Of a stretch of DNA of 64,000 bases, positions 1 through 8,447 are shown in pieces. A program made the position numbers and the translations under genes. How positions within the stretch are numbered: position 1 is the first letter of the stretch; each line of letters starts with the position of its first letter. Source of the stretch: Carideicomes alvinocaridis (GTDB lineage: Bacteria; Pseudomonadota; Alphaproteobacteria; Rhodobacterales; Rhodobacteraceae); contig SRJI02000015.1 in the NCBI GenBank assembly GCA_005473895.2, positions 1 through 64,000 of the forward strand, in the 5' to 3' direction. The notes under the pieces were generated by a model. The model searched no databases, was not told where the DNA came from, and saw only the letters and a list, made by a program, of their open reading frames with translations.

Positions 1-260
1 CCCGGCGCCGCGGCGAGCAGGAGGATGGGCAGGTCGGCGCTTTCCGGCCGGGCGCGCAGCCGGGCGCAGAGCCGCAGCGCATCGCCCTCGGCCAGCGATT
101 CCCCCAGCAGCACGGCCTCCAGCGGCGCCTCGGCGATCCGCGTCTCCGCTTCCGCCGCGCCGGCCGCCTGGACCACGCGGTAGAAGGCGGCGGCAAGCCG
201 CGCCTTCAAGGCGATGCGGTTGGTGACCACCCCGTCGGCGATCAATACGGTTCCCGCCAT
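1..260 (-). CDS. PleD-like response regulator (N-terminal receiver), partial
   Basis: The first 86 residues of a protein that runs off the left edge. The start VLIADGVVTNRIALKARL resembles the first receiver domain of PleD-type response regulator/diguanylate cyclases, which make the second messenger c-di-GMP. The signalling residues look degraded: only one acid (Asp9) remains of the usual pair, and the position of the phosphorylated Asp reads LLG (Gly53). The GGDEF output domain would lie outside the window, so cyclase activity cannot be confirmed. The neighbour is a DUF3572 gene, transcribed divergently from a 96 bp gap; the pairing is usual in Rhodobacteraceae and supports the assignment. 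Confidence 0.6.
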   Translation of the reverse strand, partial: MAGTVLIADGVVTNRIALKARLAAAFYRVVQAAGAAEAETRIAEAPLEAVLLGESLAEGDALRLCARLRARPESADLPILLLAAAP

Positions 261-356
261 GACCGCGAGCCCTTGTCAATTTACGTCGAATTGGCTTCAG
301 TCTCGCCGGAATTAGTTAACGAAACCTTTTCACCGCATCGGGGAGGACGGCCCGCC

Positions 357-641
357 ATGACCATGTCACCGGAGACGGCAGAGACGCTGGCGCTGCGCAC
401 CCTGGCCTGGCTGGCCTCTGACGACGAGTTGCTGCCGGTCTTCCTGGGCTCCACCGGGTCGACCGAGCGCGACCTGCGCGAACGGGCGGCGGACCCGGAC
501 TTCCTCGGGTCGGTGCTGGATTTCGTGCTGATGGACGATGCCTGGGTCGTGGCCGCCTCCGAGGCGCAGGATGTGGCGCCGGAGCGGCTGGTCATGGCCC
601 GGCAGGTGCTGCCCGGCGGCGGGCAGGTCCACTGGACCTGA
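357..641 (+). CDS. DUF3572 family protein
   Basis: A 94-residue cytoplasmic protein, mostly helical and acidic, with the DUF3572 pattern: ETAETLALRTLAWLAS near the N-terminus and a tail ending in a Pro-Gly-Gly-rich segment. No biochemical role is known for this family. The start at 357 is preceded by GGGAGG at 341-346; a second in-frame ATG at 363 is possible. An upstream in-frame extension to 273 has no ribosome site and would overlap the divergent promoter region. It sits between the PleD-like gene and a HAD phosphatase, as in other Rhodobacteraceae. Confidence 0.8.
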   Translation: MTMSPETAETLALRTLAWLASDDELLPVFLGSTGSTERDLRERAADPDFLGSVLDFVLMDDAWVVAASEAQDVAPERLVMARQVLPGGGQVHWT

Positions 642-715
642 GCGCGCCCGCTTGCCTTTCCGGGCGGGGCAGGGCGACGGCAGAGGCCATGGACGGCAAG
701 GGAAAGGACCGGGCG

Positions 716-1414
716 ATGCGGGTAGACGGCATACTTTTCGACAAGGACGGCACGCTGTTCGATTTCGGCGCCACCTGGAACGTCTGGGCCGGCGGCGTGA
801 TCGACGAGCTCTCGGGCGGCGACCCGGCCCGCGCCACCGCCATCGCCGACGCGATCCGCTACGACCTGTCGCGCCGCGCCTTCCTGCCCGACAGCCCGGT
901 CATTGCCGGGACCAACCGCGAGGCGGCCGAGCTGGTGGCCACGGCTCTGCCGGAGCGCAACGTGGACGAGCTGGAGATCTTCCTGATGGAAAGCGCCGCC
1001 GCCGCGCCGCTGAACCCGCCGGTGCCGCTGGCGCCGCTGCTCGACGGGCTGAGTGCCGCGGGGCTGGCGCTGGGGGTCATGACCAACGATGCCGAGGCCG
1101 TGGCGCGCGCCCATCTGGGCCAGGCGGGCGTGCTCGACCGGTTCGGCTTTGTCGCCGGCTTCGACAGCGGCCACGGGGCCAAGCCCTCGGCGGCGCCGCT
1201 GCTGGCCTTCGCCCGGCAGGCGGGGCTGGCGCCGGACCGCGTCGTCATGGTAGGCGACAGCCTGCACGACCTGGAGGCCGGGCGCGCCGCGGGGATGATC
1301 TGCCTCGGCGTGCTGACCGGCATGGCGACGGAGGCGGACCTTGCGCCCCATGCCGATGCGGTGCTGCCGCATATCGGTCATCTGCCCGATTGGGTGCGCC
1401 GCGACCCGCACTGA
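716..1414 (+). CDS. HAD-family hydrolase, phosphoglycolate phosphatase type
   Basis: A 232-residue soluble hydrolase. The N-terminal DKDGTLFDF is HAD motif I with the nucleophilic Asp, MTND is motif II, and GDSLHDLEAGRAAG is motif IV, which binds magnesium. A helical cap domain lies between motifs I and II, as in phosphoglycolate phosphatase-like enzymes. The actual phosphate ester cannot be told from the sequence. The start at 716 follows the purine-rich GGGAAAGGA; an ATG at 689 would add nine unconserved residues. It stands 74 bp downstream of the DUF3572 gene and may share its transcript. Confidence 0.85.
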   Translation: MRVDGILFDKDGTLFDFGATWNVWAGGVIDELSGGDPARATAIADAIRYDLSRRAFLPDSPVIAGTNREAAELVATALPERNVDELEIFLMESAAAAPLNPPVPLAPLLDGLSAAGLALGVMTNDAEAVARAHLGQAGVLDRFGFVAGFDSGHGAKPSAAPLLAFARQAGLAPDRVVMVGDSLHDLEAGRAAGMICLGVLTGMATEADLAPHADAVLPHIGHLPDWVRRDPH

Positions 1415-1462
1415 AGCGCCGGGTTCGGGATAGGCGCGCTGCCGCCACTTCCCCGTGCTTCA

Positions 1463-1487
1463 GGAACCCACCCTGCCTCCGGACGTT
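1463..1487 (+). promoter_or_regulatory. Candidate EcfG-type general stress promoter for the receiver gene
   Basis: GGAAC at 1463-1467 and CGTT at 1484-1487 are separated by exactly 16 bases, a full match to the alphaproteobacterial EcfG (general stress ECF sigma) consensus GGAAC-N16/17-CGTT. It lies 53 bp upstream of the ATG at 1541. That EcfG uses it is inference; the sigma gene is not in this window. Confidence 0.6.
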
Positions 1488-1540
1488 GTTTCGTGAAAGT
1501 GTGGGCGATGTATAGGTCGCCCGGAGGCACCGGAGCGGGA

Positions 1541-2119
1541 ATGGATATTCGCGGATTGAAAGTACTCGTCGTCGAGGACGACGCCCAGCAGGCGGCCGGC
1601 ATCAGCCGGTTTCTCCAGATGACTGGGGCCACCGTTCTTGGCCCCGCGCGCAGCCTCGAGGAAGCGCTGGATCACAGCCTGGTGGCCGATGCGGCCGTGC
1701 TGGAAACGGCGGTCAGCGGTGCGGAGGTCTATCCCGTGGCCGACGCGTTGGTGCAGCGCGACGTGCCCTTCGTCTTCTACACCAGCGAAGCCGGGGAGAC
1801 GCGGCCCAAGCGCTTCGGCGTGGAGACCTGGCTGGACAAGCCGGCGCTGCTGGAGCTTGCCGAGGACGAACCCGCGGCCGATATCGAGGAGGGCGAGGAG
1901 CCTGACGTCGTGCAGCTTCTGTCGAAGCTCCGGCTGACCGCGCGGCTGGTGCTGCGCGACCCGAAAGCGGCGGACCGGCTGGTGGAGCGCACCCTGAAGG
2001 AGGCGGTGGCCCGCCGTCGCGCCGGCACGGACCGGGGCTGGGACGAGGGACGCGCGTCCTGGATGTTCACCATCATGAGCGGCCTGCTGAGCCGCCAGGG
2101 GCCGCGCCTGCTGCAATGA
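1541..2119 (+). CDS. Receiver-domain protein with a sigma2-like C-terminal domain
   Basis: 192 residues. Residues 5-105 are a CheY-like receiver: acidic pocket Glu12-Asp13-Asp14, Thr81/Ser82 and Lys100 (LDKP) are all present. The phosphoacceptor position, in DAAVLETAVSG, is Glu55 instead of Asp, so ordinary phosphorylation is unlikely. After an acidic linker (105-122), residues 125-186 resemble region 2 of ECF sigma factors: LRLTARLVLRDPKAADRLVE, then a segment ending in WMFTIMSGLLSR like the end of sigma2. No region 4 follows. PhyR, the general-stress anti-anti-sigma, also joins a sigma-like part to a receiver, but in the opposite order. The start at 1541 has purine-rich sites GGAGG and GGAG upstream. 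A perfect EcfG-type promoter precedes it. The receiver assignment is secure; the sigma2-like assignment is by eye. Confidence 0.7.
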   Translation: MDIRGLKVLVVEDDAQQAAGISRFLQMTGATVLGPARSLEEALDHSLVADAAVLETAVSGAEVYPVADALVQRDVPFVFYTSEAGETRPKRFGVETWLDKPALLELAEDEPAADIEEGEEPDVVQLLSKLRLTARLVLRDPKAADRLVERTLKEAVARRRAGTDRGWDEGRASWMFTIMSGLLSRQGPRLLQ

Positions 2120-2153
2120 TCCGCGCAGACCGCCGGCCCACGTAGACCCCGAG

Positions 2154-2178
2154 GGAACGAGAGGGCCGTGGCGACGTT
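2154..2178 (+). promoter_or_regulatory. Candidate EcfG-type promoter for the small membrane protein
   Basis: GGAAC (2154-2158), 16 bases, CGTT (2175-2178): a second full match to the EcfG consensus, 35 bp before the ATG at 2214. Two perfect matches within 700 bp, each placed just upstream of a start codon, make chance less likely. Confidence 0.6.
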
Positions 2179-2213
2179 AGCCGGATGAGTGCAGCGACCA
2201 GACGGAGCAACCC

Positions 2214-2471
2214 ATGCGACAACGCGACTGGCTATTTCTCGGCGGACTGGCCCTGACCGGTTTCGTCCTCGCCCGGGCCGTCTGGCAAGGTCAGCGGCTT
2301 GTCACGGATGCGCCGGAACGGCAGAGCGCCCGCCTCCCGGCAGATCACCGCCCGCAGGAGGTGCGGCAGGCCGGCCGCGAGGAGATGAAGAACCCGCCCC
2401 GGCACTGGGACCGGGTGGACGAGATCGCGGACGAATCCTTTCCCGCCAGCGACCCGCCGGGCACCTATTGA
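2214..2471 (+). CDS. Small single-pass membrane protein with DESFPASDPP tail
   Basis: 85 residues. A hydrophobic helix lies at about residues 6-20, followed by a basic and then acidic hydrophilic region. The C-terminus, VDEIADESFPASDPP, is a short motif found at the end of many small uncharacterised bacterial proteins. Function unknown. GGAG upstream of the ATG serves as ribosome site. The gene lies 35 bp downstream of a perfect EcfG-type promoter match, so a role in stress physiology is a reasonable inference. Confidence 0.75.
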   Translation: MRQRDWLFLGGLALTGFVLARAVWQGQRLVTDAPERQSARLPADHRPQEVRQAGREEMKNPPRHWDRVDEIADESFPASDPPGTY

Positions 2472-2560
2472 GAGATCGGCGGGAGGGGGCGCCGCCTCCG
2501 GAATGACGCCAGATCAAGCCCGGGGCCCGGAAGGGTTCCCGGCAAATTTCGTGAAAAACA

Positions 2561-2586
2561 GGAACATTGGCGGGAACCTGCGTGTT
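2561..2586 (+). promoter_or_regulatory. Possible EcfG-type promoter for the split quinoprotein dehydrogenase
   Basis: GGAAC (2561-2565), 17 bases, TGTT (2583-2586): differs from the consensus CGTT at one base. It lies 75 bp before the start at 2662. Weaker than the two upstream matches. Confidence 0.35.
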
Positions 2587-2661
2587 TCTGCCAAAGCGGC
2601 GTGAGGGGTCCGGATGCGCGCCCTTCCCACGCCGCCAGTATCACAACGAAAAGGTCTGGCG

Positions 2662-3030
2662 ATGACGACTCGAGACGAAGCTCTGCATTCACGTGATCGA
2701 AGGAGCGGCGGCGGAGGCATTGCCGCGTCGATTCTCGGATGGCTGTGCATCCTGCTCGGCCTCGTGCTGCTGGTGGGCGGCATCTGGCTGATCTCCCTTG
2801 GCGGAAGCTGGTACTACGCGCTGGCCGGGCTCGGGCTCGGGCTGACGGGTCTGCTTCTCAACTGGCGCAACATGGCGGCGGTCTGGGTCTACCTGCTGAC
2901 CTGGCTCGGCACGCTGGGCTGGGCCTGGTGGGAGGTCGGCCCGGATTGGTGGGCACAGGTGCCGCGGCTCGTGGCACCCACGGTCATTCTCGTGTTCGTG
3001 CTGCTCTGCATCCCCGTACTCCGCCGCTGA
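2662..3030 (+). CDS. Membrane subunit of quinoprotein dehydrogenase (Gcd N-terminal domain as a separate protein)
   Basis: 122 residues with four hydrophobic segments. Conserved spots GSWYYALAG and WWEVGPDWW, followed by Pro-Arg, match the N-terminal membrane domain of PQQ-dependent membrane glucose dehydrogenase (Gcd), which anchors the enzyme and passes electrons to ubiquinone. In Gcd this domain is fused to the periplasmic propeller; here it ends in Arg-Arg-stop and the propeller is a separate gene 18 bp downstream. The start at 2662 follows GAAAAGG at 2648-2654; an ATG at 2614 has no clear ribosome site. The residues before the first membrane segment are basic and hydrophilic. Confidence 0.85.
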   Translation: MTTRDEALHSRDRRSGGGGIAASILGWLCILLGLVLLVGGIWLISLGGSWYYALAGLGLGLTGLLLNWRNMAAVWVYLLTWLGTLGWAWWEVGPDWWAQVPRLVAPTVILVFVLLCIPVLRR

Positions 3031-3048
3031 AGAAAGACGAGGAAACTC

Positions 3049-5520
3049 ATGATGACATCTTGCATGTTCAGGGCCGTGGCGCTGGGGACGACCCTCGTGC
3101 TGCCGCTGACACTGGCCTCTCCGCTGCTGGCGCAGGAAGAGACCCCCACGATCGAGTCCACGCCGGACGCGACGCCCGACACCACGACCGACACCGACAC
3201 CGAGATCCTTCAGGACGACGAGGGCACGACCGCGCCCGCGACTGAAGAGGACACCGCGACGGACGACCCCGCGGCCACCCCCGACACCACCGAAGCGCAG
3301 AGCGACGAGTCCGCTGCCCCATCCGAGGCCACGGATGAGGAGAGCGACTCCGCCGCCACTCCCGACGCCACCGATGATCAGGGCGACGAGGGGCAGGCGG
3401 TGATGGACGACGCGACCGGGGAGGAGACTTCCGGCAGCGACGCCGCTGCCACCACGGCATCCGAGGAGGACGACAGCGCCGCCGCCGGGACCGATGACGG
3501 GACCGAAGAGGGCACCGCCACGGAAGAGGACGGCGCCAGCGACGCCGCGGGCACGTCGTCCGAGGAAAGCGACACCGCGGGCGCCTCCGAACAGGCAGGC
3601 GGACAATTCGGCCGCGCGGCCGCGCCGCAACCCGAGGTGGGCGCCGACTGGCCCTTCTATGGCGGGGATTCCCACGCCACGCGCTATTCGCCGCTGGACC
3701 AGATCAACCGCGACAACGTGGGCGAGCTGGAGCGCGCCTTCGTCTATCATACCGGTGACATGCCCGAGGGCACGGCGGAGGGGAAATATTCTCCGGAAGT
3801 GACGCCGCTCAAGGTGGGCGACGACCTGCTGATGTGCTCGGCCATGAACATCCTGATCTCCGTCGACGCCGCCACCGGCGAGGAGAACTGGCGCTTCGAT
3901 CCCGGCGTGCCGAACGAGGCCATCCCCTACGGGGCAAGCTGCCGGGGCGTGTCGGTCTACACCAATCCCGACGCGGCCGAGGGCGATCCCTGCGCCACCA
4001 AGGTGATCGAGGGCACGCTCGACGCCAAGCTGGTCGCCGTGGACGCCGCCACCGGCTCCCCCTGCGAGGCGTTCGGCGAGAACGGCACCGTGGACCTGTG
4101 GCAGGATATCGGCGAACGGGTGCCCGGCTGGTACGCCGTCACCGCGCCGCCGGCCGTCGTGCGCGGCGTGGTCGTGACCGGCGCGCAGGTCAAGGACGGG
4201 CAGGCCGAGGACGCGCCCTCGGGCGTGATCCGCGGCTATGACGCGGTGACCGGCGAACTGCTCTGGGCCTGGGACCTGGGCGCACCGGAAGAGAACCGCG
4301 ACGGCCCGCCGGAGGGCGAGGTCTATACCCGCGGCACGCCCAACATGTGGACCGCAGGCGTCGCCGACGAGGAGCTGGGCTATGTCTACCTGCCGCTCGG
4401 CAATTCCTCGGTGGACTATTACGGCTCCAACCGGTCGGAGGCGGAGAACGAATACGCCACCTCGCTCGTCGCCATCGACGTCACCACCGGCGAGCCGGTC
4501 TGGCACTTCCAGACGGTTCACCACGACGTGTGGGACTACGACCTGGGCAGCCAGGCGACGCTGCTGGATTTCGACGGGACCCCGGCGGTCCTGCTGCCGT
4601 CCAAGCAGGGCGACATCTACGTCCTGAACCGCGAGACCGGCGAGCCGCTGACCCCGGTGGACCAGCTGACCGATCTGCCCAAGGGCGACATCGAGCCGGA
4701 CTTCATCTCCAGCACCCAACCGATTTCCGCCTGGCACACGCTGCGCAAGCCGCCGCTGGAGGAAAAGGACACCTGGGGCTTCACCCCGATCGACCAGCTC
4801 TGGTGCCGGATCAAGTTCCGCCAGGCCAATTACGACGGCTTCTTCACGCCGCCGTCCTCGGACAAGCCCTGGATCCAGTATCCCGGCTATAACGGCGGGT
4901 CGGATTGGGGCTCGGTCGCGGTGGATACCGAGCGCGGGATCCTCGTGGCGAACTACAACGACATCCCCAACTACAACCGGCTCGTGCCGCGCGACGAGGT
5001 GACCTCGAAGCCGATCAACGAGCGCGCGCCGGGGGAATCGTCGGAAGGCGAGGCCGGTCCGCAGGCGGGCTCGCCCTATGGCATCAACGTCAATGCCGGC
5101 TGGCGCAGTGAGCTGACCGGCATGCCCTGCACCAGCCCGCCATATGGCGGGATCCGGGCCATCGACATGAAGACCGGGGAAACGCTCTGGGACGAGCCGC
5201 TGGGCACTGCCCGTCGGAACGGGCCCTTCGGCATCCCCTCGATGCTGCCCTTCAAGATCGGCACGCCGAACAACGGCGGGTCGGTGGTGACGGCCGGCGG
5301 GCTGATCTTCATCGCCGCCGCCACGGACAACCTGTTCCGCGCCATCGACATCGAGACGGGTGAGACCGTGTGGTCGGACGAGCTGCCGGCCGGCGGGCAG
5401 GCCAACCCGATCGCCTACGAGGTGGACGGCCGGCAATACGTGCTGGTCACCGCGATGGGCCACCACTTCATGGAGACCCCGGTGGGCGACGAGGTGATCG
5501 CCTACGCTCTGCCCCGCTAG
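3049..5520 (+). CDS. PQQ-dependent dehydrogenase, glucose/quinate/shikimate family, periplasmic subunit with acidic linker
   Basis: 823 residues. Residues 1-28 are a Sec signal peptide (cleavage after LLA). Residues 29 to about 185 are a low-complexity stretch of Asp, Glu, Thr, Ser and Ala, surely disordered. From about residue 199 (ADWPFYGG) to the end is an eight-bladed PQQ propeller like E. coli Gcd: KYSPEVTPLKVGDDLLMCSA, SCRGVS, HHDVWDYDL at 491-499 (region of the catalytic Asp) and PSKQGDIYVLNRETG with the conserved PQQ-contacting Lys. It would oxidise an aldose or cyclic polyol in the periplasm; the substrate cannot be told. ACGAGGA precedes the ATG at 3049; a second ATG follows at once. 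The membrane partner is the gene just upstream. No PQQ synthesis genes are in the window. Confidence 0.9.
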   Translation: MMTSCMFRAVALGTTLVLPLTLASPLLAQEETPTIESTPDATPDTTTDTDTEILQDDEGTTAPATEEDTATDDPAATPDTTEAQSDESAAPSEATDEESDSAATPDATDDQGDEGQAVMDDATGEETSGSDAAATTASEEDDSAAAGTDDGTEEGTATEEDGASDAAGTSSEESDTAGASEQAGGQFGRAAAPQPEVGADWPFYGGDSHATRYSPLDQINRDNVGELERAFVYHTGDMPEGTAEGKYSPEVTPLKVGDDLLMCSAMNILISVDAATGEENWRFDPGVPNEAIPYGASCRGVSVYTNPDAAEGDPCATKVIEGTLDAKLVAVDAATGSPCEAFGENGTVDLWQDIGERVPGWYAVTAPPAVVRGVVVTGAQVKDGQAEDAPSGVIRGYDAVTGELLWAWDLGAPEENRDGPPEGEVYTRGTPNMWTAGVADEELGYVYLPLGNSSVDYYGSNRSEAENEYATSLVAIDVTTGEPVWHFQTVHHDVWDYDLGSQATLLDFDGTPAVLLPSKQGDIYVLNRETGEPLTPVDQLTDLPKGDIEPDFISSTQPISAWHTLRKPPLEEKDTWGFTPIDQLWCRIKFRQANYDGFFTPPSSDKPWIQYPGYNGGSDWGSVAVDTERGILVANYNDIPNYNRLVPRDEVTSKPINERAPGESSEGEAGPQAGSPYGINVNAGWRSELTGMPCTSPPYGGIRAIDMKTGETLWDEPLGTARRNGPFGIPSMLPFKIGTPNNGGSVVTAGGLIFIAAATDNLFRAIDIETGETVWSDELPAGGQANPIAYEVDGRQYVLVTAMGHHFMETPVGDEVIAYALPR

Positions 5521-5544
5521 GGTCTTTCATCTGCGCAACTTTCG

Positions 5545-5576
5545 GGCGGCGCGCTCCGGCAACGGGGCGCGCCGCC
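5545..5576 (+). terminator. GC-rich hairpin after the quinoprotein gene
   Basis: GGCGGCGCGC (5545-5554) pairs perfectly with GCGCGCCGCC (5567-5576) around a 12-base loop, 25 bp after the stop codon. There is no T-run, so this may be a weak or Rho-assisted terminator. Apart from this hairpin and the riboswitch, I see nothing else in 5521-5970 except a leader that may hold an expression platform. Confidence 0.45.
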
Positions 5577-5663
5577 TGCGATTCCGCGGCCGCGTCTCAA
5601 TCGTTTCACCTTGTGTCGCATTTCGGGGATTGCCGCTCTCCGGCCGGCGCTACAAGGGGCGTG

Positions 5664-7206
<1,543 letters not shown>

Positions 7207-7209
7207 GCG

Positions 7210-8289
7210 ATGAATTCCCCGATCGCGGGCTTCCGGCCCGACCGCAGCTGGCGCGACGCCGAAATGCTGGAATGCGTCCAGGTGATCCCCGAGGCGCCCG
7301 AGGTGGCGACCTTTGCCTTCCGCGCGCCGTCGGGGGCGATCTTCGACTACCGGCCGGGGCAGTTCATCACGCTGGAGCTGCCGCTGCCCGGGGGCGTGGT
7401 GCATCGCACCTACACGCTGTCCTCCTCGCCCTCGCGGCCGCTGTCGATCTCGGTCACGGTCAAGGCGCAGAAGGACAGCATCGGCACCCGCTGGATGCTG
7501 GACCACCTGCGGCCGGGCATGCGGATCCGAGCCATCGGGCCGGCCGGGCTGTTCACCCACCTGGATGCGCCGGCGGGCAAGTACCTCTTCATCTCGGCCG
7601 GGTCGGGGGTCACGCCGATGATGTCGATGACCACCTTCATGTATGACGAGGGGCCGCAGCCCGACGTGGTCTTCATCAACTGCGCCCGCCGTCCGTCCGA
7701 GATCGTGTTCCGCCAGCGGCTGGAACAGATGGCCAGCCGCACGCCGGGCATCGACCTCAAGTTCGTGGTGGAGGAACCCGATCCCTACCGACCGTGGACC
7801 GGCTACATGGGGATGCTGAACCAGCTCATGCTGGGGCTCATGGCCCCCGACTACCTCGAACGCGAGGTGTTCTGCTGCGGGCCCGAGCCCTTCATGCAGG
7901 CGGTGCGCGAGGCGCTGACGGGCCTCGGCTACGACATGGCGCATTACCACCAGGAAAGCTTCCAGGCGCCGGTGGCCGTGGCTGCCGACCTGCCCGAACT
8001 GGATGACGTGGTGCCGGAGGAGGGGGCGAGGGCCCGCGTGCGCTTCGCCCTGTCGGACGTCACCGCCGATTGCACGGAGACCGACACGATCCTCGCCGTG
8101 GCGCGGGGGGCCGGGCTGAACATCGCGTCGGGCTGCACCTTCGGGGTCTGCGGCACCTGCCGGATCCGCAAGACCGCGGGCGAGGTCCACATGGTCCATA
8201 ACGGCGGCATCTCCGAGGAGGACATCGAGGCGGGCTATATCCTCGCCTGCTGTTCCCACGCGCTCGGCCCGGTGGAGGTCGAGGTCTGA
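7210..8289 (+). CDS. gbcB: Oxygenase reductase, GbcB-like (FAD/NAD domain plus C-terminal ferredoxin)
   Basis: 359 residues. An N-terminal FAD-binding barrel (RPGQFITLELPL, RTYTLSSSPS) and an NAD-binding domain (FISAGSGVTPMMSM, then EVFCCGPEPFM) are followed by a plant-type [2Fe-2S] ferredoxin domain with Cys309, Cys314, Cys317 and a Cys at 347 (SGCTFGVCGTC, ILACCS). This order is that of GbcB and CntB, which carry electrons from NAD(P)H to the Rieske oxygenase. It lies 3 bp after gbcA, so the two are co-transcribed and share the cobalamin riboswitch. It is probably the last gene of the operon; a 158 bp GC-rich gap follows before the next gene. Confidence 0.85.
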   Translation: MNSPIAGFRPDRSWRDAEMLECVQVIPEAPEVATFAFRAPSGAIFDYRPGQFITLELPLPGGVVHRTYTLSSSPSRPLSISVTVKAQKDSIGTRWMLDHLRPGMRIRAIGPAGLFTHLDAPAGKYLFISAGSGVTPMMSMTTFMYDEGPQPDVVFINCARRPSEIVFRQRLEQMASRTPGIDLKFVVEEPDPYRPWTGYMGMLNQLMLGLMAPDYLEREVFCCGPEPFMQAVREALTGLGYDMAHYHQESFQAPVAVAADLPELDDVVPEEGARARVRFALSDVTADCTETDTILAVARGAGLNIASGCTFGVCGTCRIRKTAGEVHMVHNGGISEEDIEAGYILACCSHALGPVEVEV

Positions 8290-8447
8290 GCACCGCGAGG
8301 GCCGGCGCCGCCCGGGCCATCTGCCCGCCGCGCGGGCGCTGGCGGCGCGGGCCCGCCTGCTGCGACGCGTCGCGGCCCGTTTTCATTGATCGGTAAGGCA
8401 CGATTCTCTAGTCTCTCCCGGAACAACAACGCAGAAAGCCGGGGTCC

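Noticed and set aside
3001-3060. Frameshift that artificially splits a Gcd-type enzyme
   Set aside because: The second gene has its own ribosome site and signal peptide, and the first ends cleanly after the membrane domain, so a real split is more likely.
2689-5466. Very long open frame antisense to the quinoprotein gene
   Set aside because: GC-rich DNA leaves long stop-free antisense frames; the encoded sequence is Arg/Gly/His-rich without domains, and the plus strand has a clear enzyme.
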